NCBI GenBank assembly: GCA_018350325.1
Contig: JAEVLN010000003.1
Coordinates: forward strand, 3,982,745 to 4,046,744
DNA length: 64,000 bases
DNA from: Globodera rostochiensis
Taxonomy: Eukaryota > Nematoda > Chromadorea > Rhabditida > Heteroderidae
Direction: 5' to 3'
Positions 24,401 through 35,608 of this stretch are shown here, in pieces (position 1 is the first letter of the stretch; each line of letters opens with the position of its first letter). The notes below the pieces were generated by a model. It did no database searches. It was not told where the DNA came from and saw only the letters and a program-made list of their open reading frames with translations. The translations under genes and the position numbers were made by a program.

Positions 24401-27400
24401 TCCCGGCACTGAAGTGTCCCGGCACTGAAGTGTCCCGGCACTGAAGTGTCCCGGCACTGAAGTGTCCCGGCACTGAAGTGTCCCGGCACTGAAGTGTCCC
24501 GGCACTGAAGTGTCCCGGCACTGAAGTGTCCCGGCACTGAAGTGTCCCGGCACTGAAGTGTCCCGGCACTGAAGTGTCCCGGCACTGAAGTGTCCCGGCA
24601 CTGAAGTGTCCCGGCACTGAAGTGTCCCGGCACTGAAGTGTCCCGGCACTGAAGTGTCCCGGCACTGAAGTGTGCGTCTCTGAAGTGCGGGCACTGAAAT
24701 GAACGCCGCCGGGAGGGGGTAGGTTGAGGCGGAGGGGTTGAGGGGGGGGGGGGGTAGAAATCAAAATCTAGGCCATTTTTAGCGAGTTGAGAAAAACATT
24801 AAAATCTTTTAAATCTTCTTAATGCTTGGACTGCTATTATTTGAATATAAGCAAACCTCAGTCTAATTATTTTTAAGAATAATTTTCGAAAATAATTTAA
24901 TAATTTTCGATAATTTCCAAGGAATGGTTTGGCTTGGCTTGTTTTTTGCACCTCTTCTTCCAGCGATTAACAATGTAAAGTTGGTAAGTGAGTAATTAGT
25001 TTATAATGCCTTCAAATTTATGCCGCACTTTTAGATTATTATAATGTATATTCGCGGTTGGGCATGTGTGACTTGCAATGTGCCGGCACGAGAAATTTTT
25101 CGGGCTTCAAAGTGCGCTAAAAAATGAATTTTAAAAATATTAAACAATTTTTGATCCGATTAAAACCCCTTGGGTTTAAAAAAATTTCAACCATAAAAAT
25201 AATTTGTTTTTTCTCACAATTTTATATTTGAATTTAATGTTTTTTTTCAATGGCTTTATCTTCTGCTGTCTTTTTATTAAAGGGGTCAAAATGCCGGAAT
25301 AGAATAGGGAGCAATTTACCGGGACCCAAATTTCGAGTTGACCAGGGCCGGGAAAAGTCCGGGTTTTACGCCCTATAAATTTCGATTTTTGAAATTCCGG
25401 TCCCGGGATTTTTTCCAGAAATTCCGGTTTCGCTTTTAATTTTTCTTTCTTTTTTTTTGCTTTTCTGAACTTAAAATTTGTACCGGGCAAAGGCCTCGGG
25501 GGCAAACTTCCCGAGAACAACTGTGCTGGTCATTAATCTATAAGCCTCTGGGCATTTTTCGGCGAAAACACACATCAAAATGCACGGGTCAGGACGAGTT
25601 AATCCTCATCTAATCTCCAAATGAATTGGCGGATGATTCAAATGCTTTAAATAATCCCCCAAGGCAATTTTGCCCAATGGTCAATCATCAGTTAACTGAA
25701 AATATTGGCCCCCGGGGGGGGCAGTGCAAAAACTTTAGGATCCCAGAAGACGCTACTAAACTTTCACAGACTGTTTTCATAACAAAATTATTAAAGCATA
25801 TATTTAATTAAACAGGATAATTAAAATATTTTGAAATTTAATTTTTGTTCAAATTCTAAGCCGCCACAATTTCATTTTTCCCGTATCTCTTGAGACAAAA
25901 AACTGATTGGACAATGCTTAAGACTAAAAAGAGAGAGCATTCAAATCAAAATAATGCTAATATTCATTCAAATTCAGCTTCAATTTCTCAGGTTTTGTAA
26001 AACTTATTAATTAAAAAAAGAGTCTTAATGAATGCTTTCAAAAATTTAACAACAAAAATTAGGTCGTCCAATTTCTTCTTGGCCATTCTCCTCTCGGCCC
26101 TCCTCCTGTGCACCGTCCCGGTTGGCTATGTGATCACCTCTAAACGCCCGTCCACACTTTGTGGCCCATTTGCGTTCGATTTTCTTTGAAAACATTTTTA
26201 AATCATCAATTTAATTTTATTTAATTTTGATATTTAGTTTAATTTATTTTGAAGTTTTATGACAAAACGATTTTTGGAATTTATATATAAAAAAATTCAG
26301 TGAACGTAATCGATTCTACGATGTGCTCACGGAATTGATCATTGGAAATGTGCCGAAAAAGGCGCTCCGTTGGCTCAAATACGTCGCGTCTCCGGGAGTG
26401 ATCATCCCAATAATTTTGGTCCCAAATTTTTTTAGCTTTTAAATTTTAAGAATAAAATTTCTTTGTCAAAAATGTCTTTTAAGAATGTATCTACAATATG
26501 TATATTACTGCAATTAAATTATCCTCATTTTATTTTCAGCTCCTCATTCTGTTCATTTTCTTCCTGATCTCACTGGTACGAGGCCTTCGTAAGGCGAACA
26601 CCGACCTCCAAAAACAATTAATCCATGTGGGGAAATAAATTAGAGTTGGCACCCCGAAAACCCCGAAAGTTAACCCCCGACCCCGACCCCCCCCCCGAAC
26701 GTCGGGGTGCCAACCTTAAATTAAAATTAAATTATTCAAAATGAATTATGATTAATATTTTTTTAATTCAGGAGCGTACAGAAGAGAAACGCAAAATTTT
26801 TGAGTTGGCCGGAGGTGCAAATCGTAGCAAAACAAAGGGATCGATAAGGGCACAACAGCAGCAGAAAAAGGCATCGTCCAGCGGTGGCCGCAAGTTGGAG
26901 CAGGGTCAGCACTTGCCGGAGGTGGAGCGGAAAAGGCGCGAGCCGTGGCGCCTCTTTAACAATTTGGCCAAAAAAGTGCGAAATTGGGGACCAAATAAAA
27001 ACAAAATAAATTTCTCGAAATTTCCATAAAATCTAAAAACAAAATTTCACAGCGCAAAGGCACCGACGTGTCATCATTGTGCCCATCCGATGAGCCGCCC
27101 AGCTCTTTAATGAACTCTCCAAGCGCTGAAGAACAACCATTCGGCATTTCTGCCGCCGATGCTTTTCCCCTAAAGGCATAAAATTTGAAAAAAAACTTTT
27201 TTTTTAAATTTGATACTTTTTTATGAGCCTCCCTATGGGCAGTCGGTGGGCTTATTACTAGAGTTGGCGGTTGGTTGAGCCGAATCGAGCGGAGAATTTC
27301 GGATTCGTTAAAAACTTTTCAGAAATCGTTAACCCTACTCATAAAAGTATCAAATTTTTCTTGATTTAAAAAAATATATTTAAATTTGAATAAAAATAAA

Positions 27401-30400
27401 TAAAATATTTTAGCAGACGCAAATCGCCGGGGAAAAAACGCTTCATGCAATGCCACCAATCTCTGCCGATTGGTCTGCTCGAAGCGTGAAATCGGCCTTT
27501 TGTCTTCCATCAATTGGGTCAACAAATTTTTCGATTTAAACAAAAAAAAAAATTCGATTTTTCAGCTCTTTGGAAGAAACGGAAAGTGCACACGCAGGGC
27601 ATAAAGAAGAATATGGAAGCAAACGGAGTACACCGGACGAACTTCGGTAGGGCAGAGGGCTTATCGAATTTAAAAACTTTTAGAATTTATGAATTTTCTT
27701 TTTTAGAATTTATGAATTTTCCTTTTTAAAATTTATGAATTTTCCTTTTTAGAATTTATGAATTTTCCTTTTTAGAATTTATGAATTTTCTTTTTTAGAA
27801 TTTATGAATTTTCCTTTTTAGAATTTACGAATTTTCCTTTTTAAAATTTATGAATTTTCCTTTTTAGAATTTATGAATTTTCCTTTTTAGAATTTATGAA
27901 TTTTCCTTTTTAGAATTTATGAATTTTCTTTTTTAGAATTTATGAATTTTCCTTTTTAAAATTTATGAATTTTCCTTTTTAGAATTTATGAATTTTCCTT
28001 TTTAAAATTTATGAATTTTCCTTTTTAGAATTTATGAATTTTCCTTTTTAGAATTTATGAATTTTCCTTTTTAGAATTTATGAATTTTCCTTTTTAGAAT
28101 TTATGAATTTTCCTTTTTAGAATTTATGAATTTTCCTTAGAATTATGAATTTTCCTTTTATAGAATTTATGAATTTTCCTTTTTTAGAATTTATGATTTC
28201 CTTTTTAGAATTTATGAATTTTCCTTTTTAGAAATTTATGAATTTTCCTTTTTAATTTATGAATTTGAAGTTCTTTTTAGAATTTATGAATTTTCCTTTT
28301 TAGAATTATGAATTCCTTTTTAGAATTTATGAATTTTCCTTTTAGAATTTATGAATTTTCCTTTTTAGAATATGAATTTTCCTTTTTAGAATTTATGAAT
28401 TTTCCTTTTTAGAATTTTATGAATTTTCTTTTAAAATTTATGAATTTTCATTTTAGAATTTATGAATTTTCCTTTTAGAATTTATGTTTCCTTTTAGAAT
28501 TTATGAATTTCCTTTTAGAATTTATGAATTTTCCTTTTAGAATTTGAATTTTCCTTTTTAGAATTTATGAATTTTCCTTTTTTAGAATTTATGAATTTTC
28601 CTTTAGAATTTATGAATTTTCCTTTTTAAAATTTATGAATTTTCCTTTTTAGAATTATGATTTCTTTTAGAATTATGAATTTTCCTTTTTAGAATTTATG
28701 AATTTTCTTTAGAATTTATGAATTTTCCTTTTTAGAATTTATGAATTTTCCTTTTTAGAATTTATGAATTTTCCTTTTTAGAATTTATGAATTTTCTTTT
28801 TTAAAATTTATGAATTTTCCTTTTTAAAATTTATGAATTTTCCTTTTTAGAATTTATGAATTTTCCTTTTTAGAATTTATGAATTTTTTTTTTTTAGAAT
28901 TTATGAATTTTTTCTTTTTAGAATTTATGAATTTTCTTTTTTAGAATTTATGAATTTTCCTTTTTAGAATTTATGAATTTTCTTTTTAAAATTATTTATG
29001 AATTTTCTTTTTAGAATATGAATTTTCCTTTTTAGAATTTATGAATTTTCCTTTTTAGAAATTTATGAATTTTCCTTTAGAATTTATGAATTTTCCTTTT
29101 TAGAATTTATGAATTTTCCTTTTTAGAATTATGTTTTCCTTTTTAGAATTTATGAATTTTCCTTTTTAGAATTTATGGAATTTTCCTTTTTAAAATTTAT
29201 GAATTTTCCTTTTTAGAATTTATGAATTTTCTTTTTTAAAATTTATGAATTTTCCTTTTTAGAATTTATGAATTTTCCTTTTTAGAATTTATGAATTTTC
29301 CTTTTTAGAATTTATGAATTTTCCTTTTTAGAATTTATGAATTTTCCTTTTTAGAATTTATGAATTTTCCTTTTTAGAATTTATGAATTTTCCTTTTTAG
29401 AATTTATGAATTTTCTTTTTTAGAATTTATGAATTTTCCTTTTTAGAATTTATGAATTTTCCTTTTTAGAATTTATGAATTTTTCTTTTTTAGAATTTAT
29501 GAATTTTCTTTTTTAGAATTTATGAATTTTCCTTTTTTAAAATTTATGAATTTTCCTTTTTAGAATTTATGAATTTTCCTTTTTAGAATTATTTATGAAT
29601 TTTCCTTTTTAGATTATGAATTTTCCTTTTTAGAATTTATGAATTTCCTTTTTAGAATTTATGAATTTTCCTTTAGAATTTATGAATTTTCCTTTTTAGA
29701 ATTTATGATTTTCCTTTTTAAAATTTATGTTTTCCTTTTTAAAATTTATGATTTTCCTTTTAGAATTTATGAATTTCCTTTTTAGAATATGAATTTTCTT
29801 TTTAGAATTTATGAATTTTCCTTTTTAGAATTTATGAATTTTCTTTAGAATTTATGAATTTTCCCTTTTTAGAATTTATGAATTTTCCTTTTAGAATTTA
29901 TGATTTCCTTTTTAGAATTTATGAATTTTCCTTTTCAGAATTTATGAATTTTCCTTTTTAGTTTATGAATTTTCCTTTTAGAATATTATGAATTTTCTTT
30001 TTAGAATTTATGAATTTCCTTTAGAATTTATGAATTTTCCTTTTTAAGAATTTATGAATTTTCCTTTTAGAATTTATATTTTCCTTTTTAGAGTTAGATT
30101 TTCTTTTTAGAATTTATGAATTTTCCTTTTTAAGATTATGAATTTTCTTTTTTAGAATTTATGAATTTTCCTTTTTAGAATTTATGAATTTCCTTTAGAA
30201 TTATGAATTTTCCTTTTTAGGAATTTATGAATTTTCCTTTTTTTTAGAATTTGAATTTTCCTTTTTAGAATTTATGAATTTTCCTTTTTTAGAATTTATG
30301 AATTTTCCTTTAGAATTATGAATTTTCCTTTTTAGAATTTATGAATTTTCCTTTTTAGAATTAGAATTCTTTTTTTAGATTTATGAATTTTCCTTTTAGA

Positions 30401-33213
30401 ATTTATGAATTTCCTTTTTAGAATTGAATTTTCCTTTTAAATTTATGAATTTCCTTAGAATTTATGAATTTTCCTTTTTAGAATTTATGAATTTTCCTTT
30501 TTAGAATTTATGAATTTTCTTTTTTAGAATTTATGAATTTTCCTTTTTAAAATTTATGAATTTTCCTTTTTAGAATTTATGAATTTTCCTTTTTAGAATT
30601 TATGAATTTTCTTTTTTAGAATTTATGAATTTTCCTTTTTAGAATTTATGAATTTTCCTTTTTAAGAATTTATGAATTTTCTTTTTTAGAATTTATGAAT
30701 TTTCCTTTTTAGAATTTATGAATTTTCTTTTTTAGAATTTATGAATTTTCCTTTTTAAAATTTATGAATTTTCCTTTTTAGAATTTATGAATTTTCCTTT
30801 TTAGAATTTATGAATTTTCTTTTTTAGAATTTATGAATTTTCCTTTTTAGAATTTATGAATTTTCCTTTTTAAAATTTATGAATTTTCCTTTTTAAAATT
30901 TATGAATTTTCCTTTTTAAAATTTATGAATTTTCCTTTTTAGAATTTATGAATTTTCCTTTTTAAAATTTATGAATTTTCTTCTTTTTAGAATTTATGAA
31001 TTTTCTTCTTTTTAGAATTTATGAATTTTCTTTTTTAAAATTTATGAATTTTCCTTTTTAGAATTTATGAATTTTCCTTTTTAAAATTTATGAATTTTCC
31101 TTTTTAGAATTTATGAATTTTCCTTTTTAGAATTTATGAATTTTCCTTTTTAGAATTTATGAATTTTCCTTTTTAAAATTTATGAATTTTCCTTTTTAGA
31201 ATTTATGAATTTTCCTTTTTAAAATTTATGAATTTTCCTTTTTAGAATTTATGAATTTTCCTTTTTAGAATTTATGAATTTTCCTTTTTAGAATTTATGA
31301 ATTTTCCTCGGTTTGTTCTGCTGTTTTTTCTAACCTTACCCCCTAACCCGTTGAATAACTGCTTTTTCGACATTCTCTAACCTTACACTTTCGGTTTTTC
31401 TGTATGATGTCGAGAGTCTCGAACATATTCTCTCTATACAAACTTTGATCGTCGCCCAGCAGAACTCTGGTGGGCCCCTTCCATCATCCGACGCCGTTGG
31501 CTCCGTCTTCTGTGCCCGCAACGGCCACAAGCATGACGTCATCAGCCACCACCGGCGTTTCGTTTGCGGCTTTCCCCCGCGGCGATTGGAGCTCGGCGAG
31601 TGTCTCGTTGGGCGTCCTCTTTGGCACGACGCCGCCGTTGTCGTCCATCGTCTCGACGGCGGGTCGACGACCACCCTCCGACGGCAACAATAACAATGAG
31701 GACAAGTCGTTGTATGAGGAGCTGAACTCGCCCAAATTCATCGACGACTCCGCCAGAACAAATTTTGACGCCATTTGCGATGACAACAAAAATATTGTGC
31801 AGCCGCAGCCGCAGAAACAGTCCGATACGGCTCATAAGGCACTCAAAAGCGGCAGCAGAGTGACATTTTGATCAATGCTTACATTGCTTTTTGACCCTTT
31901 TTGATGCTTTTAATTTGAAATCGTTTCTATTTGAATGAAACGGTTTGATAAATTCGCGCAAAATTTTGGACTGAAATTAACCAATTTGTTTGCAGTTGAC
32001 CCCAAGGCCAATTTGGTGTCCCCCCGCTTCACAGCGAAACTATTCGAAGGTGTACAGATTGGACGGTCCGTTGGCACCGCTGAGCCGAAAGTTAATTCAC
32101 TCCCCACGACTAATGTGTGTCATAATTTACGTGCTGTGATTGGGAAATATGGATTTGCCCATAAGGCTTTTGAAGATTAACAAATTTTAAAATTTGTGTC
32201 AGGTTCATTTCAATTCAGAAACCTAAACTGTCTGTCCTTTACCTCTAACAGTTCAACGCACATTACGTCACCACATTCGCCGCCGCCGGTGCCACCGCCC
32301 GCCTCAATGAGTCGTTCAGCGGACGCGTCCGTTGTCTCCGGCGTGCCGTCCGTTGAGGCGCCACATCGCATTTCGCTGTACTCGCGCGAGCCGCGACGCA
32401 TTGGACTGCCACCAGCGGTGGTGCCATCGGCACGAAAATCCATGTCGCCTACGGCAAGCTGTACAACCAGCGGCAGCAGCAGAAGGCCTCCACCTCCATT
32501 ATCATTACTCCAACGACAACCTTCACTGCCTTCGTCGGCAAGCGCCAAAATGTGAATGGGGGATTAGAAGAATGATAATTGATTAGTAATTTGATTAATT
32601 ATAACAGTCACAAAGTGCCCGCCAAAACGATGGACCAATTTGTGCCATGGCCAGCGCCTAACGAAATCCGTCGTCAGCTTCGGCCCACTTCCATCGGTCG
32701 CGAACGTGGCACACCGACATACCGGACGCGCTCACCACCCAAAATGATCAAATCCGTCCATTCGGTAACAATTAAAATTAAGTTTAAAACCAATTCAAAA
32801 TTTTATTTTAATTTGTTTGAGTAAAAAGATATTTTTTATTTTAAAAAACTTTCGCGCAGACGGAGTTCAGTCCGCCACCGGCAGAGCATCAGCCGTGCCG
32901 TTTCCGCATCACAGTTTCACCAACGCGTCGACTGGAGCCGAATCCGCAGGCGGCAGACGCATCCGCTTATTCGCCTCCGAGTCGTCTTATGATCAAACAG
33001 CAGGTGATCACCGGGTCAACTTCCACCATCGGCGCCGGCTCCAACGCGTCCGGTGGCATGGAGCCGGAGCGGACGAGCTCCACCACCTCAACACCGAGGC
33101 GTCCTCCGGTGCTGAACCATGGCCAACAGCACAGACCAATGACGGCGCCAAGGGCGGTGTTCGGCGACGACGATTCGCCACAAGTGGAGCAAAAACAAAC
33201 GCCCGGCCACTGA
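15427..33213 (+). CDS. transmembrane channel-like protein (TMC family)
   Basis: TMC proteins are multi-pass cation channels or mechanotransduction subunits; C. elegans has tmc-1 and tmc-2. Recognisable blocks in order: [16 protein letters not shown] (19256-19411), [15 protein letters not shown] (19613-19736), [16 protein letters not shown] (19862-19935), [19 protein letters not shown] (20454-20604), [16 protein letters not shown] (to about 23493), [59 protein letters not shown], and SPGVIIPI followed by [15 protein letters not shown] (about 26772). Several phase-checked exons: 15427-15650, 15720-15857, 16316-16474, 19993-20142, 20253-20398, 20756-20824, 20884-21000, 21410-21480, 21525-21563, 21607-21634, then 21780 on. 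The large extracellular loop (21.8-23.5 kb) is Pro/Thr/Ser rich. The cytosolic tail (27.5-33.2 kb) is Ser/Pro rich and ends [12 protein letters not shown]. Boundaries at 16.5-18.7, 22.7-23.3 and 27.1-27.5 kb are uncertain. At least two introns start with GC. Confidence 0.88.
16111..16285. mobile_element. 175-bp hAT-like MITE in a TMC intron
   Basis: Terminal repeats TAGGGTTGGACA and TGTCCAACCCTA are perfect complements. An exact 8-bp duplication CCCCAAAG flanks the element (16103-16110 and 16286-16293). The interior is a palindromic CCGG-rich sequence with no coding potential. It sits in the GC-AG intron 15858-16315. Confidence 0.85.
18753..19051 (+). CDS. TMC exon with ARSHPISP repeats, possible alternative first exon
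   Basis: This frame opens with ATG ([16 protein letters not shown]), reads through a 24-base triplicated unit (STARSHPIS, three times at about 18917-18994) and ends at a GT donor whose phase (2) matches the acceptor at 19256. No good acceptor precedes it in frame; it could be an alternative transcript start downstream of the 15427 start, or an internal exon using an AG near 18730. The encoded stretch is basic and Ser/Pro rich, so it would lie in the cytosolic N-terminus. Confidence 0.55.
19420..19526. mobile_element. 107-bp hAT-like MITE right after a TMC donor site
   Basis: Ends TAGTGATGCACGAGA and TCTCGTGCAGCACTA are near-perfect complements. The flanking octamers are GTATTAAC (19412-19419) and GTACTAAA (19527-19534), matching at 6 of 8 positions, so they are probably a diverged target duplication. 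The left octamer begins with the GT donor of the intron after exon 19256-19411. Confidence 0.65.
21153..21371. mobile_element. palindromic CCCGAT-rich MITE in a TMC intron
   Basis: The left end carries AGTAGGACGGGATTGGGAT, and the right end carries the complement ATCCCGATACCGTCCTACT. The interior is a run of GGGATNGGG and CCCGATCCCGG motifs. It lies in the intron 21001-21409. No exact target duplication was found. Confidence 0.6.
22161..22328 (+). repeat. eight 21-bp coding repeats (GNSDDVI) in the TMC loop
   Basis: Eight exact copies of a 21-base unit (GGCAACTCGGATGACGTCATT) run in frame within the exon that follows [11 protein letters not shown]. They add eight GNSDDVI heptads to the predicted extracellular loop. 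Every unit contains the palindrome TGACGTCA, the classic CRE core, so the DNA could also bind bZIP factors. The lack of substitutions implies recent expansion or strong homogenisation. Confidence 0.9.
22789..22856. mobile_element. small TTTCCTCTAATA palindrome (MITE remnant)
   Basis: AAATTTCCTCTAATA on the left is answered by TATTAGAG and AATAGAGGAAATACGGTA on the right. The same ends bound a larger element at 61577-61764, so this is a dispersed family. Confidence 0.6.
23869..24705. repeat. fold-back element with one expanded arm
   Basis: The left arm (about 23869-24010) and right arm (about 24175-24705) are inverted copies. Both contain, in opposite orientation, the block next to AATTCAAAACCTATAACTTT, then CACTTCAGTGCC units and a GCGTCTC motif. 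The left arm has only about three diverged CACTTCAGTG units, whereas the right arm has a long 16-bp array. The element lies in the TMC intron between NVLHICNNQ and GMVWLGLFF. Confidence 0.8.
24246..24673. repeat. 16-bp minisatellite, about 27 copies
   Basis: The unit is GGCACTGAAGTGTCCC, repeated almost without change from 24246 to 24673. One copy near 24376 has lost an A. The array reads open on the minus strand in several frames only because 16 is not a multiple of 3, so these frames are not genes. It is the expanded right arm of the fold-back element around it. Confidence 0.95.
26641..26718. mobile_element. 78-bp GTTGGCACCCC palindrome (MITE)
   Basis: GTTGGCACCCCG at the left end is answered by CGGGGTGCCAAC at the right, with a CCCCGA-rich interior. 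It sits in the TMC intron right after the exon ending TDLQKQLI. A relative with GTTGTCACCCCG ends is at 34677-34762. Confidence 0.65.
27680..31308. repeat. 3.6-kb AT-rich 23-bp minisatellite in a TMC intron
   Basis: The unit is TTTTTAGAATTTATGAATTTTCC with minor variants (TTAAAA for TTAGAA, CTT for CCT). About 158 units would fill the array. The outer parts (27680-28130 and 30470-31308) keep an almost constant period. The middle (28130-30470) is full of small deletions and insertions. The array separates the TMC exon ending RSTPDEL (to about 27641) from the exon starting [10 protein letters not shown] (about 31460); their phases match, so it is intronic. Each unit has a pyrimidine tract followed by TTTTTAG, like a nematode 3' splice site. 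Confidence 0.95.
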
Positions 33214-33849
33214 CCAAAAAGATTTTGTTGATCGCTTTGGCCTAGGGTGGAATAGGGCCATGGGGGAATGGAGAAGTCCAATCAATCTGAAAGCATTGTA
33301 CCAAATTTTAGTGTATTTGAGAATTCCTATCATTTCCCATTTTACAAATTGCAAAATTTAGGGCTTATTTAAAATAGGGACTTCTTCCGACAACAATTGA
33401 TAAGACTAGAAATAAAATTTAAATTTAAATCTCAATTTGGTTGAATAATTTCGTTTAATTTTATAAAATCTTGACATTCACTATTTGACCTGCAATTGAA
33501 ATATCCTTTTACTTATAAATATTTATGTAAAAGTTTTCCTTTATTCGCTTTTCCGATTTCATTTTTATCATTTCTTTAAAAATTGTAAAAAGTTCCTCCT
33601 TAAAATTGCTTTATTCCTATCATTTTATTCTCCGGTAAAAAGAGCTTTATCTAATTGCATTTCTAAACAAATTGACTAAAAACAAAATTTAAAAATTAAT
33701 TTTCTATAACATAGCTTTAAAATGGTGAAAATAAAAAATAAATTAATTTTCAAGTAAATATTTTAATAAACATTAAAAATAGGTATTTAAGATTTATATT
33801 CCCAAACAAAAAATTTTTTTTACAACAGAAAAAAATACTTTCTAGGGAT

Positions 33850-34331
33850 TTCCGGTGTCGTAGAATCCGAATCTGACCCCCGTTTCGACCAATTCCGAAG
33901 CCCGAACCCGAATTCGAACAATGGAACAACGCCAAGTCTTTATGCTGTCTGTGCCCATGCGTTATTCTATCTTTAAGAAACGCTTCATGTCCACAATTCC
34001 AGCAAATATTTTGTTGATGAAGCAGGGGCCTCGTTGTTGGAATAGCCGAATCTTCATTGGAGACTTGAGGGCCATATTGCGGGAAATGGCAACAGAGGAA
34101 TTGTTTTGCCCCTCCCCTCTCATTCTTTAATTTGCCTTATCACATATTGCAAAGGTCAGCACGATCGACAAGTAGAGGTCATTTAACTTTGTTGAAAGCA
34201 GCGGACAACGAGAAAATTTACTATCTTTAATGGAAAAAAGCGAAAAATTTTTTTGAAGTTGTTCGAATTCGGGTTCGGGGTTCGGAATTGGTCGAAACGG
34301 GGGGTCAGATTCGGATTTTACGACATCGGAA
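33850..34331. mobile_element. 482-bp element with 72-bp terminal inverted repeats
   Basis: The first 72 bases (33850-33921: TCGTAGAATCCGAATCTGACC through CCCGAACCCGAATTCGAAC) match the reverse complement of 34259-34331 with only a few mismatches. The 340-base interior has a 69-codon plus-strand frame (33921-34130) without a recognised domain. Half-copies of the end sequence occur near 60240-60310 and 37940-37985. No target duplication was identified. Confidence 0.75.
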
Positions 34332-34676
34332 ATTTTTACCTTTTAATTAAATAATTTTTGTTAGAATTTTTTCCTATACCAAATTTTTGCATTTGTCACT
34401 TTTAAACCCTTTTAACTCAATTCAAATAACGATTTTCAACCAATTTTAAGCCAATTCGAAAATCGGTTTTTTTAATGATTTTCGTTTTCAGCGCTCAAGA
34501 ACATATAAAGTGTGATTTTGGCCATATTTCCAGTTATTTTCACAACTTTTGTATATTTACAGAAACTCTCAATGCAATCAATTACGCAATTTTAATGATT
34601 CAATTACCTAATTGTTTTACATCAACGCAAAGATACATTCATTATAAAATGTTTTAAAATAACATACTAACTAAAT

Positions 34677-34762
34677 TAGGGTTGTCACCCCGCGTGCGGG
34701 TTGAGAATTGCGGGGTCGGGGTTTTCGGGGGCGGGACTGTCGGGGTCGGGGTGACAACCCTA
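34677..34762. mobile_element. 86-bp TAGGGTTGTCACCCC palindrome (MITE)
   Basis: TAGGGTTGTCACCCCG and CGGGGTGACAACCCTA are complementary ends around a CGGGG-rich centre. The TAGGG end is hAT-like, but the adjacent octamers do not match, so a target duplication cannot be shown. Confidence 0.65.
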
Positions 34763-35608
34763 ATTTGTAAACTAAATCATTGCACAATTTAATTTTATAA
34801 CATTTGTTAATAAAATGTTGGCAGTTTTTACGAAACTACCCAGCACGGGTATTACCGTATTCAACAGAAATTGGAATTTTCAAAAAATTTTGTTGAAGTC
34901 TTCAATAATTATATTTTTTACCAAGGATTTGTCAGAAAAATGTTGGATAACTAACTCAAAGATAAGGAATAACTACAAAGTTATTGTAAATAAAAATAGT
35001 CAATCATTAAAATTACTAATGTGGGATTAGAATTATTAAAAAACAAATTAAGGTAAAATTAAATTAAATTTTAATATTATTACATAAAATTACCAATAGA
35101 ATACAAATAACTTTTAAAAAGTTACATTCAAAATTGAATATGAAATCCGTCTTATACCAAATAATACAATTTTTAATGATTAATTATTAGTGAAATAAAA
35201 AACAAAAATTGAAAAATTCGCCTTCCGGCGAAGTGACGACAAAATTTGGAGATGGGAATGAAAAGAATTGAAACGTTCGGCGCCACTACATATTAGAGAC
35301 TGGGGTTTCTGTAATTAACAAATTCGATGAAATATAACCAGCCTCTCAAAATGCGTCACATTAATGTCAAGACAAATTTGTCTAATTTAAGTTCAACTTG
35401 GGGGTCCTCTCAGATTGATTAGTAATTAATAAATGGCGCGAAAAGTGTCTTTTTGTTCACACAAAATGAATGTTTTTCTCTTTTTTGTATTGATTCTGTC
35501 CTCCCCCCCCCCAAAAAACAAAAACGTTTTAATGGCGGCAATGCAACAAATAAATGTTCACTTTTCATTAACCATTCGGAAGTAAAGTCTATATTTGCCA
35601 TTCACAGA

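Noticed and set aside
24123..24764. Long minus-strand frames such as a 213-codon reading with [16 protein letters not shown] repeats
   Set aside because: They are products of the 16-bp minisatellite, which is open in several frames at once.
33921..34130. 69-codon frame inside the 482-bp MITE
   Set aside because: No transposase or other domain recognised; kept only as a note on the element's interior.
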